A stretch of 64,000 nt of DNA from Pythium myriotylum (Eukaryota; Oomycota; Peronosporomycetes; Pythiales; Pythiaceae), in contig JALJCQ010000030.1 in the NCBI GenBank assembly GCA_023091665.1, positions 2,978,501 to 3,042,500 of the forward strand, in the 5' to 3' direction. The notes under the pieces are model-generated. The model had not been told where the DNA came from, searched no databases, and saw nothing but the letters and a program-made list of their open reading frames with translations. Both the position numbers and the translations under genes were made by a program. Of this stretch, positions 20,706 to 31,093 are shown one piece after another (within the stretch, counting starts at the first letter, position 1; every line of letters starts with the position of its first letter).

Positions 20706-21103
20706 CTATTGCCCGCCTGGTCCGCACTGGTTCTTGACGCTTCATCCGCAGAGTTTGAGCGGGTGAGGTCAAAGGCTGGTAAAGTAATCCGAAAATATAC
20801 AAAAGTGTGACAGTGATGCTGGAGCCTCCAGCGACCACGCCCTCGTCAACTTCAAGGCACTTTGTGCGTTCAGACACAGCGCGAGAAGCCAGCCATGCTG
20901 CCTTTCATTAGCCCGAGGCAACTTCCATCGTCTCGAGAATTGCCCCATACCGGTACGCCTCTGTCCCTTTGTTTCCCCTTCATTATCAGTCGTACTTTGA
21001 AGGAGTCCCACAGTACTCGCGAATCAACTTGAGCTTGGGCAGGTCTGATTGTCCAAGCACCACCCGTGCTTGAAGATCTCGCCTCCTCCGCGACGCCCTC
21101 GCC
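20706..21103. other. Intergenic region
   Basis: A 400-bp spacer between the NDUFA2 stop and gene B, presumably 3' flank and promoter. No further feature was seen. Confidence 0.4.
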
Positions 21104-22215
21104 ATGCTCTTCGCGTCGCGAGCCGCGTCGCTCGTCGGCCGCAGCGCCGCGGGGCTCGGCTCGTCTATGCGCTCGAACGCCGTGTCGACGATCCAGCAGC
21201 GCGGGGCTCGCGCGACGCCGCCGCTTCGTCGCCACGTGCAGCAGCCGCCGTCGCAGCACGCGAGCGCGCTCTCCAACGCCGTCAAGAACATCTCGCGGTC
21301 GGTGTGGCAGCCTCGGCGGCGCAGTCGCGCACGGGTCGTCCGAGTGATCCGGATCAAGGATGGCAGCGCCAAGATGGAACCAAAACGTGAGTAGACAAGA
21401 GGACGATGTAGCAGCTTTTGGTGTCGTGAGTTTCTTAAGCGACCACCTCGTCATGCTGCAGCGTTGACTCCGGCGGAGGAAGCTGCAATCGCTGCCTCAG
21501 AGCGAACCCACGCGGCCAACAGCCGTCTCGGCTTGACAAAGAATGCTTTGGTAGGTGGTGCCATCGTCGACGAATGTGGACACTCTGTTCGTCATGATTT
21601 GGCATTGGCAGGGTCTACGGTTCAGCAACGAGAACTCATATCTGAATTGGGCAAGAAACGGAGTGCTGGCGTCTGCCGTTGGTGTAGCCATGTACGCCCA
21701 AGAGCACCACAGAGGCGCTCAACTGAGTGGCGCAGGACTGCTGTTGCTTGGCTTCGGCTACATTGGCGTGGGCACAGCGAAATACGTCTACTACATCCTC
21801 CGCTTTCGTAACGTGATGGAGCTGTCGTGGTGGAGCGTCATTGGAACGTCATCGCACGCATCGGCAGCTTTGATCATTTGGCTCACCGCTACCGCGTCCT
21901 TTCTGGTATGTATCGCAATGTTGCTGCGAAGTTCTGTTTACCCCTCTTCTAACTATTTCGGTACAGGAAAGTGTACCGCTAGAACTCGATGCTATGCTGC
22001 TCACAGAGCCAATCATCGACTATCTGCCGTTCCGTATTCGACAAGGACTCATCGAGACCTACAGTTTGTACCTGGACGATCTCGAGCATCACACAGATGA
22101 GCAGGAACGAGTTCTCCGTGCAATTCGTGGCGAACAGTACGAGCCACGAGGCGTTGTGCCGCCCCCGATGACAGTCGCGCCGGTCTTACCCCCGGTCGTT
22201 GATTCCACCAGCTAG
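21104..22215 (+). CDS. Mitochondrial DUF202-like membrane protein, copy B (four exons)
   Basis: Exons 21104-21386, 21462-21550, 21612-21905, 21967-22215, with introns of 75, 61 and 61 bp, giving 304 aa. The first roughly 95 residues are rich in Arg, Ser and Ala without acidic residues (MLFASRAASLVGRSAAG), typical of a mitochondrial presequence. Three hydrophobic segments follow: FSNENSYLNWARNGVLA, which resembles the DUF202/YidH start, then GAGLLLLGFGYIGVG and SHASAALIIWLTATASF. The C-terminal domain (PIIDYLPFRIRQGLIETY, DLEHHTDEQERVLRAIRGEQ) is hydrophilic with a Pro-rich end. Function unknown; the mitochondrial inner membrane is inferred. An inverted paralog with identical exon phases lies at 29750-30851. 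Confidence 0.82.
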
Positions 22216-22343
22216 TGCTTGTGAGCTGCTTATCTGACAATTGCAGCTCGGTTATGATAGTGCACTTTACTAAGAATTGACCGTAGGATCTCAAGTTCTA
22301 CGCAAAGAAATATGAACACCTACAACTGCGCATGAATTTCCGA

Positions 22344-23969
22344 CTAACAGCCTGGCCCACCGACGATACGTGAGCATGAAGTGCTCGGGATGAAAGTGAG
22401 AACGTTCAAGAATGTTGAGTAAAGCAGGAGGATGACTGAGAACACGACGATTGTAAGCGATGCCACCTTCGTGAACCCTCCATACATGCGCATGTGCTGC
22501 GCATCCAGCTTCTGCCGCGGCAAGAAGAAAAGCCCGAATACTGCGAGAGCATTGAGCCCATAGTTGAACATGAGCGTACCGAAGATCGCGTTCCGAGCGT
22601 ACGAGTCATCGAACTTGATCTTAGATGGGGAGTAGAAGTTTTGCGCCTGGAATATACCCTGCGCGTTGGTAGCCACGAAAATGGCAAGCAGTCGCTGAAG
22701 AGAAGATGCAATACCGACGATAGCCCCCTCCGAGCCTTCCTGAACGATCTCCGTGAGCGGGATAAGGTTCGAGACGACGCTGATACCATCTGCGATGGTA
22801 GCGACTGCCATGATTGATCGGTAAACATAGTGATCACGACTCACATCGTAAGAGACGATGGCTGTTGTGATCACAGACGGCACAATCTGCAAGAGTGGTG
22901 CAAGGAAGAAAAACCAACGCCATGGACGGTTTAGAAAGCCGTATCGCCACAGCAACACGCCGGCAAGCATCATGGCCTCCGTAACTGCGCGCGTCGCGAG
23001 AGAGTTGTCTTTGGTCGCGCCTGCCCACCCAAGCACCGTCATTGCTGGCGTCGTGAAGCGAATGCTGAGGAAGAGCACAAAGAACGAGATGAAGACGAGC
23101 GTGCGCCAAACCGCTTTTTGTTGCAGGATGCGCCAGCAAATCTGAGCACGGACAGTGAACGGGTCGGAAAGCGAGTAGTGCTCCTCTCTCCAGTACCGGA
23201 AAATGAGCGGTACAGGTAACGCCGTCACAACGGCCGAGATGTAGAGAGCCGTGGACAGCTTTACCCGCGGCACTCCGGGTGTCGTACCCAACACGTAGTA
23301 CGTGAAGCAGTACGTGAAGAACGAGGAAAAGCGTCGAACAATCAAGTAGCTGGCCTGGATCGCTCCACGGATTGCGAGTGGTTCTCGTTGCGATAACTCA
23401 ATCGTACGCGTGTGGACACAAACGTTGACGAACATGCTCCCAAAGCCTGAGATGACGATCATTGTGATGATCACCCCAAAAGCGACGTTGCGGTCTTTCT
23501 TGGACTTGTGCGATTCCATGTACGAGGCTGCAATGGCGATTCCGATTGTCGCTACGACATTCAGGGCGAGCCCGATGAGCACATATGCCTTTCGTCGGAG
23601 ACCGAAAATAGGGACGCAGTCCGAGAGCAATCCAATGAGGAAGGCAAGACAGAAGGGGAGATCTGTGAGTCGCTGTACCGAGAGTTGTTCCTGCGGCGTG
23701 AGCTGAGTTGCAAGCAGTGGCGACGTGAGGTAGAGCAAGACGAGAATCGAAAAGACAGACGAAACGGTGGCTCCGAAGAGACCAGCACACTCGAGCGAGT
23801 AGAAACTGACAGGCTCGCCGCGACGAAGACTGCCATACAGTTGTGAATCGTAGTGCAGTGGTACGAGACCACCGCTGGTGTTCTCGAGCGTGTCGATGCT
23901 ATCGGGCGACTTGAAGGAATCGAATCCTGGCTGCAACATGACTGCTGGGCTCAGTTTCTTCATCTCCAT
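22344..23969 (-). CDS. Folate-biopterin transporter (FBT/BT1)-family membrane protein
   Basis: Single exon, 541 aa, about twelve transmembrane segments. The family signature is the segment LTDLPFCLAFLIGLLSDCVPIFGLRRKAY, shown here by its parts LSDCVPIFG and GLRRKAYVLIG, equivalent to the SD-x-P-x-GYRRKPY motif of the FBT/BT1 branch of the major facilitator superfamily. Later blocks VRFTTPAMTVLG-like (seen as IRFTTPAMTVLGW) and SEGAIVGIASSLQRL also fit. Oomycetes have many such transporters; substrates may be pterins, folate or other small metabolites. The start ATG (23967-23969, MEMKKLSP) is the first in frame; codons upstream to 24218 are open without an ATG. It converges with gene B, 128 bp between stops. 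Confidence 0.85.
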   Translation of the reverse strand: MEMKKLSPAVMLQPGFDSFKSPDSIDTLENTSGGLVPLHYDSQLYGSLRRGEPVSFYSLECAGLFGATVSSVFSILVLLYLTSPLLATQLTPQEQLSVQRLTDLPFCLAFLIGLLSDCVPIFGLRRKAYVLIGLALNVVATIGIAIAASYMESHKSKKDRNVAFGVIITMIVISGFGSMFVNVCVHTRTIELSQREPLAIRGAIQASYLIVRRFSSFFTYCFTYYVLGTTPGVPRVKLSTALYISAVVTALPVPLIFRYWREEHYSLSDPFTVRAQICWRILQQKAVWRTLVFISFFVLFLSIRFTTPAMTVLGWAGATKDNSLATRAVTEAMMLAGVLLWRYGFLNRPWRWFFFLAPLLQIVPSVITTAIVSYDVSRDHYVYRSIMAVATIADGISVVSNLIPLTEIVQEGSEGAIVGIASSLQRLLAIFVATNAQGIFQAQNFYSPSKIKFDDSYARNAIFGTLMFNYGLNALAVFGLFFLPRQKLDAQHMRMYGGFTKVASLTIVVFSVILLLYSTFLNVLTFIPSTSCSRIVGGPGC

Positions 23970-25412
23970 GGGGCGTGAGGCACAAGAAGAAACTCTGAAA
24001 ATGTAGTTCGACCTTGAGTTCCCCCGCTTGAGCTCTCCTGACGAACTCTCACAGCGATGGCGAACACAAGTATTCTCGCTAGCCAAGACACCGGCTGCCC
24101 ACGCTCTCCGTATGTTCGCCAGGGTGGCTGCATTGCAAACCGACCTTTTTCCCGAGCAACCACGTGCGTGCCGTCTTTTTTCTTCTTCAACCAAACTACA
24201 GATATTCAATCGCCGCAACTTTATTAACTCAAGGCGATTGAGTACTGTTGTTTTCCAGGCAAAGCTGACATAAACTGTTTATGCCAGTCGTCAGGTCCAA
24301 TTGATCGGCGTTTTTCGATCTTCTCAGGTGGATTAGGGGACATTTTCTGAACGTACGTAGATGCGGGTCTTTACTGCGATGTGGTGGATTGTACGGAACT
24401 TTTGATAGTTCATCGCCACCAGTGCGGACTCAACATGACTCGAAAATGCTGGTGAAGGAGCGCGGCAGCCTCAGTTTGCACAAAGCATTTCGACAGCTTG
24501 CTGATGTGGGGGATTCTCTCCATCATGCACGTAATTCTTTTGGTCTTGCACCCTTCATCACCAGAGGATTCGCCGAGAGGAGCATGAACCCAAAGCCGCC
24601 CAGTTGCAGCAGGCGACGTGGCTTGCGTGGCGATGTGAGGATCTTTGTCGGGTTCAAGCAAATGGAACGTCGCCACTCGCGACGCAGCGACCGGCTCTTC
24701 TCCAGCGGGAAGGTCCTCTGTCGATCCGAGAATCCAACAATCGGCGTACAATATGCTTCGGTCATACCGGATCGATCGATGCGCGCTCGTCGTGCTTGTC
24801 GATGGATCGTTCGCGGAAATCGAATATCGTCTGCAGTGCCGCGTAGAGTCTCCGCATGGTGCACGCTGTGGAGGTGTCTGAGGGGCAAGTCAACTCGCAT
24901 TTTGATGTCTGATATGCCGCATCACTATGACACGGGACATATGGACACCGTCATCACATCTGAGATCGTCGCGCCGGGATGGACTATCCAATTTTGTGGA
25001 TCAATCGAGACACAGCGACTAATCCCTCACTCCCAAGCCACCGCTTATGCCGGTAGTCTTCTCGCGAGGCCGAGAGGTTTGCGAGGCGTGAGCGAGTCGG
25101 CTCTGCAGAGTCACTCATCAGCCGCCTGTCTCCAGAGCGTGATGCTCGTGTGATGGACTCGACGCACCGTTAGTATCCGATACGGCTTTGGTTTGCTCTC
25201 GCGGCATTCCTACGGGAAACAGCGTGCCAGAGAGAACGAGTCAGTCCCGAGGCGAGACGGAGCTTGTCGCAGCGATCGATTCTTTGAAGACCGCCTTCCA
25301 GTGTTGTCAAAGCTTCCCGTATTTTCCCTCACTCCCAAACTGCCCACGACGGCCAAGTACTCTCAGCCACAAGCACAAGCACCGGCGCCGGTCTTCTCCT
25401 CACCGAAACGCG
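23970..25412. other. Intergenic region with weak coding-like fragments
   Basis: A 1.4-kb spacer between divergent genes. On the plus strand 24389-25153 is a long open frame without recognisable features. On the minus strand about 24410-24870 reads as protein-like pieces in shifting frames (ILYADCWILGSTEDLPAG, and RLYAALQTIFDFRERS followed by a GTATGA splice-like site), which could be a decayed gene or an unrecognised multi-exon gene. I cannot assign either. A CCTCACTCCCAAACT initiator-like motif at 25327-25341 precedes the esterase. Confidence 0.4.
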
Positions 25413-26309
25413 ATGGCACGCACGTCGTCTCTTCTCAGCTGTCTGCTGCTCGCGGTGGTCAGCGTCTTCTTGGCCACGCCCGCGGCCGCCACGGCGCAAG
25501 GCGCGTTTGGCAACTCGCTCGGATGCTTCTGGCCGTCGGTACTACCCAGCGGCCTGCTCAACGTCACCATTAACGGCACGGAGCGCCAGTTCATCGTTCG
25601 ACTCTCCAAGAACTACCGCCCGCACCGCCCGAGCCGCGTGGTCATTGCGCTCCACTGGTTCGGTGGCACCATGAACGACGTCGTGGCCGAGTCGACCAAG
25701 TATGGTAACGGCAGCTTCTACGGCCTGCAACGCCAAGCCAGTGATTCGACCATCTTCGTCGCGCCGCAGGGTCTCAGCAATGCCTGGTTCAACACTAACG
25801 GCGCCGACATCGCGTTCATCGACGCGCTTGTTGCGACCATCGACCTCGCGTTCTGCGTCGACACGAGCCAGCGCTTCGTCGTGGGCTTCAGCTTCGGCGG
25901 CTCGCTCGCCAACGCACTCGCCAACTCGCGTGGCCGCTTGTACCGCGCCGTGGCGGTCCTCTCGGGAACGGACTTCGTCTCGTGGACGGGCGAGACGGTT
26001 CCAGTCTCCTTCTTCGTCTCGCACGGCGTCAGTGATCCGGCCAACCCGATCGCGAAGGGTCGCCTCATGCGCGACCGCTTCATCGAAGTCAACGGTTGTG
26101 TCAACGCTACAGCTCCAGAGCCGGCCGCCGGTTCCCTCACGCACATCAAGACCGAGTTCAAGCGCTGCTGGACGGGCCACCCCGTCACGTACATCGCCTT
26201 CGACGGTGTCCACCAATACTCGCCTCTGGACGCCGGTGCGACGACGTCGTGGCTGCCAAATGAGATCTGGAAATTCTTCTTGAACGCGCCAGCTCCGTGC
26301 GCGTGGTAG
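25413..26309 (+). CDS. Secreted CE1-like esterase (feruloyl/acetylxylan esterase or PHB-depolymerase type)
   Basis: Single exon, 298 aa, with a clear signal peptide (hydrophobic core LLSCLLLAVVSVFLATPAAA). The mature protein is an alpha/beta-hydrolase of the poly(3-hydroxybutyrate) depolymerase/feruloyl esterase group: ALHWFGGTMND (oxyanion region), VAPQGLSNAW, the nucleophile box GFSFGG (Ser about 160), SHGVSDPANP (candidate Asp) and FDGVHQYSP (candidate His). Several Cys and N-glycosylation sequons (NVT, NGT, NGS) fit extracellular action. It probably removes ester side groups from plant cell-wall polysaccharide, consistent with a plant-associated lifestyle. The A' duplication begins only 168 bp after its stop. 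Confidence 0.88.
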   Translation: MARTSSLLSCLLLAVVSVFLATPAAATAQGAFGNSLGCFWPSVLPSGLLNVTINGTERQFIVRLSKNYRPHRPSRVVIALHWFGGTMNDVVAESTKYGNGSFYGLQRQASDSTIFVAPQGLSNAWFNTNGADIAFIDALVATIDLAFCVDTSQRFVVGFSFGGSLANALANSRGRLYRAVAVLSGTDFVSWTGETVPVSFFVSHGVSDPANPIAKGRLMRDRFIEVNGCVNATAPEPAAGSLTHIKTEFKRCWTGHPVTYIAFDGVHQYSPLDAGATTSWLPNEIWKFFLNAPAPCAW

Positions 26310-26948
26310 ATCGGTAGGCGACTCGATCGCCATAAACAATAGAGCGGAGAAAGAACAGAACAAATGCAAAGCACGAGTGACTGACTATTCGCTGCCGACT
26401 AAGCCAACACTGCACTAATGAAGCTCCCAACATCCACGTCCGCGTCAATGCCGCGTCCACGGAAAACAACGAATAAACTGCATTGACACCAAACACAACC
26501 TTGGGAAAACTCCAGATTCCTAGAAAAACAAATTCGTTCATTTCTTGACCACTTTTGCTTCTACTACTTCTACTACTTCTTCTACCTACTCAAGCTTCCA
26601 TCCACACATCCATACCGCTCTCCATCTATGCGTCTGCGTCCGCGCGGCAGGGGCAGGGGCAGGGGCAGGGACACGCCTCCGGTCTTCTCACAAAGGAGCC
26701 TGACTCTTGAGCATATCGCCCGCCAACACCAATGCCAACGCCATAGATTTGCCGCGTCCGCCGCTCGCCTCGCCTCGCCTCATCGACCTCGTTCGTGCAT
26801 CAACTTGCTCTTGGCGGCAGGCCCTGTCAGGGGAAGCTCGAGGCACTCAGTGCCTGCCGCCTTCCTTGGTTCCTTGGTGCTGGAACGATGGTCGATCGAT
26901 GGTCGAGGTGGTCGAGGTCGATCAGCGCGCGCGCGCTTCGCTTCACGA

Positions 26949-27034
26949 TCACCGCCAGCGCGCCGGCTGAGCGGCCGCAGCAGCCTTCGTCGATGGCTTC
27001 TTGCTGCGGATCTTCGTCGTCAGCTTCGTCAGCT

Positions 27035-27066
<32 letters not shown>

Positions 27067-28433
27067 GCCTCTACTACTTTCTTCTTTGTCGTGTGTGGAG
27101 GTGCAAGCAATCGTGCAGAATCCACAACCAAAGTCGGAGTCGGCCTTTCTTGTTTCTTCACGGCACACACGGCTTCAGCGACTGGATCGAAGCGCGCGAC
27201 GTGAACGACTGCCGGAGCGCGGACGGCTTCCATGACGACTGGATGCTTCCATCCAAATCGAGTAGTCATCGCCGGAGCGCCTGTCGCGGTCTTGGTCTTC
27301 GCGCGGGCCAACGTGCCCAACGGACGACGCACGCCTCGAAGAGGCAAGATCTTCGGCGCGACAATGCGCGACACTCGCGGCTCCTCGCGTGCGGCTGGAG
27401 ATCCGCGTGTCGACGCAGATGCTGTGGTCTCTGTCTCTGTATCGGTCTCTGTGTCGGTCTCGGTCGCCGTGCCCACGGCTTCACGTGAAGCCAACACAAC
27501 TACAGCTGAGACAGGCGCCGTTCCTGCCTCGCCGCAAGACGCCGCAACGCCCTCCAACTCGCAATCGCACTCGCTATTGCTCTCGCTCTCGCTCTCCGAC
27601 TCCGGCGCGCACACCAGCGGCGCCAACTCGGTCGTTTCCTCTTCCTCTTCCGAGACAGAGACAGACACAGAGACGCAGCTCGCAAAGTCAAGCTGCTCCG
27701 TCGAGTCTGCCTCGTGACGGTGCACCTGCACCTGTTCTTCTTCCGTGCCCTGCGGCAACGCTTCTCCATCGTCGGCCGCCTTGTCGAGGCCATCGAGGCC
27801 ATCTTGGACTGCCTCGTCGACGTCCACGTCGATCTTGGCGTCGTCTTGTCCGCCGCCTTGTTCGTCTTCTTGTTCGGCTGCCTCTGATTCGCAGCCAAAC
27901 TCGGCGGTCTCCGCAGCCTCGCTCGGCATGAGCGGGCCGCTCATGTCCTCCTTCAAGTCAATCGACGCCTCCTCTTCTCCTTCGTTCTCCTCCTCCTCTT
28001 CGTAGCAGTAGTACTCCTCCTCCTCGTCCGTGTCCCACGCAGCGGCCTCCGCCGCCGCCTGCAGGTGCGCGATCTCGTTCGAGCGCATCGTGAGCTCCGC
28101 CTCGTTGCGCGCGATCCACTTGGCCGCGTTCAGCAGCTCCACACACAAAACGTCCATGTGGTGCGCCAGCAGCGCGTGCATCTCGGCCACTTGCGGCTGC
28201 GCGAACGCCGCGCTCGCCTTGCGCGTTCGGTTCACCGCGCACGCCGCCTGGAACGCCATGCGCGTCACGGCCGTCTGGTACTCGCGCGCCGTCATGGGCC
28301 TCACCGGCGGCACCGGCCGCAGCGGTCGTGGCGCCACGCGCGTCGGCCTCGGCCTCGGCGGCCTCGTGGCCAGTTCTTCGATCGTCATGCGCGTCGACAT
28401 CGACATGTTCATGCTGCTGCTGTTCATGTTCAT
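26949..28433 (-). CDS. Orphan acidic protein, copy A' (494 aa)
   Basis: Close paralog of the protein at 4994-6526, on the opposite strand. The N-terminal 130 residues are nearly identical (one Thr/Asn difference in the helical block). Differences concentrate in the acidic region, where short runs such as VDVDVD and SESNSE are lost or gained in whole codons, and some exchanges occur (for example KSRLPMPSEAEE against MSGPLMPSEAAE). The C-terminal Ala/Thr/Lys tail is conserved. The intact frame in both copies argues that both are, or were until recently, functional. Function is unknown. It ends 639 bp downstream of the esterase stop on the opposite strand. Confidence 0.75.
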
Positions 28434-28446
28434 GTTCTTGTTGTTC

Positions 28447-28502
<56 letters not shown>

Positions 28503-28559
28503 GGTTCTGTTGCTCTCGCGGCGCTGCTTGCTGTCGGCAGTGCGTCTCTCGCTCGCTAG

Positions 28560-28589
28560 CGATGCGATGCGATGCGATGCGATGCGATG
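28560..28589. repeat. (CGATG)6 microsatellite
   Basis: Inverted counterpart of the (CATCG)9 tract at 4829-4873, three units shorter. A CAA-type tract of different length lies beside it at about 28440-28505 (reading TTG/TGG here). Confidence 0.88.
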
Positions 28590-29065
28590 GTGCTTTGGGT
28601 TGCCTGAGCTTGATGGAGATCAAATCCAGGACGGAGCGAGCCGAAGAGGGCGAGGGCGAGGACGATGCGACGTGGCGCAAGTGATTGATGGGGGGCGACC
28701 GCCTCTCACGCGGCACCGATCGCGAGAGAACCGCACGGAGGCGAGGCGACCATGGCGTTGGCGTTGGTGTTGGCGTTGGCGTGGGGATGCGCAAGAGACA
28801 GGGCGTCTCGCCATGCGTTGCGCGTCATGGCGCGCGCATCGGGCGGCGCCTGGCGGCCGTGGCGACGCTCATGGCGTGGGCCATTCTCATGGTCTCATGG
28901 GCTCCTGGGCTCGGTGGCGACTCTCGCTGGAGAAGCAGGTGGCGTTAGGTACGCAGGTGGTGTGGTGTGGCGTTAGGTACGCAGGTGGTGTGGTGTGGCG
29001 TGGTGTGGCGGTGGGTTGGTAGGTTCGGATCTGGAGCTGTGCAGTACCATGGAATCGGTACACGT

Positions 29066-29098
29066 TGTGAAGGGCGTGTGAAGGGCGTGTGAAGGGCG
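29066..29098. repeat. Three tandem copies of TGTGAAGGGCG
   Basis: Perfect 11-bp unit repeated three times directly outside the right end of segment A'. The A copy lacks it. Confidence 0.85.
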
Positions 29099-29749
29099 TG
29101 GAGATATATCACCGTCATCCTTCCGACATCGATCGTTTCGATGCCTTGGGCTCACTCCGCAGACCGATGGAGAGGGAGACATGGACACACACACACACAC
29201 AGGGAGAAAAGATAAAGGGCTGCATGACACGACTGACAGGACAGACAAGCAGGACGAGGATAGTACACATTGAACGCCAAATACAGTACACACACGCCCG
29301 GATGAACGTACTGGACGAAAGAAAAGAAATGCCTCCTATCTTGATATCGTACGCTTCCCGATGAGTGGATCTTGAACATCTTGTGTATGCACTTCATGGG
29401 CGTCGTAGCATGCAAGCAAGATCAATATCTCTAAAGGATCGCTCTCGTGGTCCTGTGTTGGTGGTTCTGGATGCCCCCACCAATGGTATTCGTCCCAGCT
29501 CTCAGTGAACTAGAGGCAGGAGTCTGGCCTTGAGCAAGCTGCCTTGATCCAGTATGAAGCGCTATAGATCTGATCTGGCAGCTTGATCCAAGTCAGTAGC
29601 ACTCGGTGGGGATACTTTCTTTCCGCGAAGAGTATTTTGAACGACACAATTCATTTCACAGCCCCCCGCGCTACGGAGAAGCCTTATTTGATTTCGAGTT
29701 CCTACTTCAGGTGGTCAGCCACCTCAACCGCTAAACTATCAGATCCTTC
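29099..29749. other. Intergenic region with (AC)8 repeat
   Basis: Spacer between the A' end and the B' stop. It contains an AC dinucleotide run at 29185-29200 and no supported gene. Confidence 0.5.
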
Positions 29750-30851
29750 TCAGGAACTCTCCGACTCGACGACAGGTGGCAACACCGGAGGTCCAACCAC
29801 TGGCGGCGTGACAACCGCGCGGGGTTCGTACTGTTCCCCACGGATGGCACGCAGCACTCGCTCCTGCTCGTCGGTGTGGTGCTCGAGATCATCGAGGTAG
29901 AGGCTGTACGTTTCAATCAGTCCCTGACGAATCCGGAAGGGTAGGAAGTCGACAATTGGCTCCGTGAGCAACATCGCATCAAGTTCCAATGGCACACTTT
30001 CCTGCATTGACACGATAAGAAGAAGTAGTCAGACAGGGCGTTCTAGTCTACAAAGCATGAGTGCACGACGTACCAGGAATGAAGCTGTGGCCGTGAGCCA
30101 AATGATCAAGGCAGCCGACGCGTGCGAGGATGTTCCGATGACACTCCACCACGACAACTCCATCACTTGGCGGAATCGCAAGATGTAATAAATATACTTG
30201 GCCGTGCCCACGCCGATGTAGCCGAACCCCAGCAGCAGCAGACCAGCGCCACTCAGCTGAGCGCCTCGGTGGTGCTCCTGGGCATACATAGCTACGCCGA
30301 CGGAAGAGGCCAACACTCCGTTTCGCGCCCAGTTCAAGTACGAGTTTTCGTTGCTAAAGCGCAACACCTAGCAGTACACAGTTAGACGAGTCAGACGCTC
30401 ATGAACCTCTCGACAACACAGCCCCCTCGCCACTTCCACTCACCAACGCATTCTTGGTGAGGCCCAAGCGGCTGTTGGCAGCATGCGTGCGCTCTGACGC
30501 AGCGATGGCGGCTTCCTCGGCCGGGGTCAGCACTGCAGAGACGCGGCATCAGCATTCGCGGCATCAGCTCTCGTCGTTTCGCGTCGTACCTTTCGTCTCT
30601 TTCGGCTTTTCGCTCTTGACGCGGACGTAGCGCGTGACGCGCGCGCGACTCGCGTGCCGCGACGACGAAAACGCACCGCGCACGCTTTTCTTCGCCGTCG
30701 TCGTCGCGAACGCCGCGGCCGAGCTCGCAGACTGGCGCGTGGCGCGGTGCTGGATCTGCGCGACGGCGCTGCTTCGCAGTGACGCGCCGTGCGTCACGAG
30801 GCGCGCGGCGCTGCCGCCGACGAGCGAGGCCATGGGGCGCGTTGGGAGCAT
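29750..30851 (-). CDS. Mitochondrial DUF202-like membrane protein, copy B' (four exons)
   Basis: Exons (minus strand): 30851-30590, 30532-30444, 30367-30074, 30001-29750, with introns of 57, 76 and 72 bp, giving 298 aa. Exons 2 and 3 have exactly the lengths of those in gene B (89 and 294 bp), and the phases match. The membrane core FSNENSYLNWARNGVLAS through ASAALIIWLTATASF and the C-terminal FRIRQGLIETYSLYLDDL are almost the same as in B, while the presequence (MLPTRPMASLVGGSAARL) and the Pro-rich C-terminus have diverged. Introns are unlike those of B, so this duplication is clearly older than that of segment A. It is divergent with the TPP1-like gene, with 242 bp between start codons. Confidence 0.82.
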
Positions 30852-31093
30852 CGAGACCGCGCTCGTCCGTCGAGCACCTGGTTGTCACCGCCGACTTGAT
30901 GATTCGACTAGTCGTACTGTACCTTTGCCTCTCAAGTACGAATCATCCGTAACGATACCGCCAGTCTGGATATTCGTACTTAAGCGAGAAAATGTATCCG
31001 TGTCGGTGGATACCCTTTTCAAAAATACGGTATTGGTGTTGAGAAATACGGTGAACGATCGATCTCAAAGCGCGCGAAACGAGCCGAGCAATA
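30852..31093. promoter_or_regulatory. Compact bidirectional promoter region
   Basis: Only 242 bp separate the start codons of B' (minus) and the TPP1-like gene (plus). It is AT-richer than its surroundings, with several short inverted words (for example GATACCGCCAG and GGTGGATACC). No specific box was identified. Confidence 0.4.

Larger units (their letters stand above)
26477..29062 (-). repeat. Segment A' of the inverted segmental duplication
   Basis: Reverse-complement copy of 4356-7038, shorter by about 100 bp through microsatellite and indel differences. It starts at ACTGCATTGACACC (26477) and ends at GGAATCGGTACA (29062). It includes the whole acidic-protein gene with both flanks. Confidence 0.93.

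Noticed and set aside
24389..25153. 254-codon plus-strand frame
   Set aside because: Arg/Ser-rich, random-like composition, no domain, and competes with minus-strand fragments.
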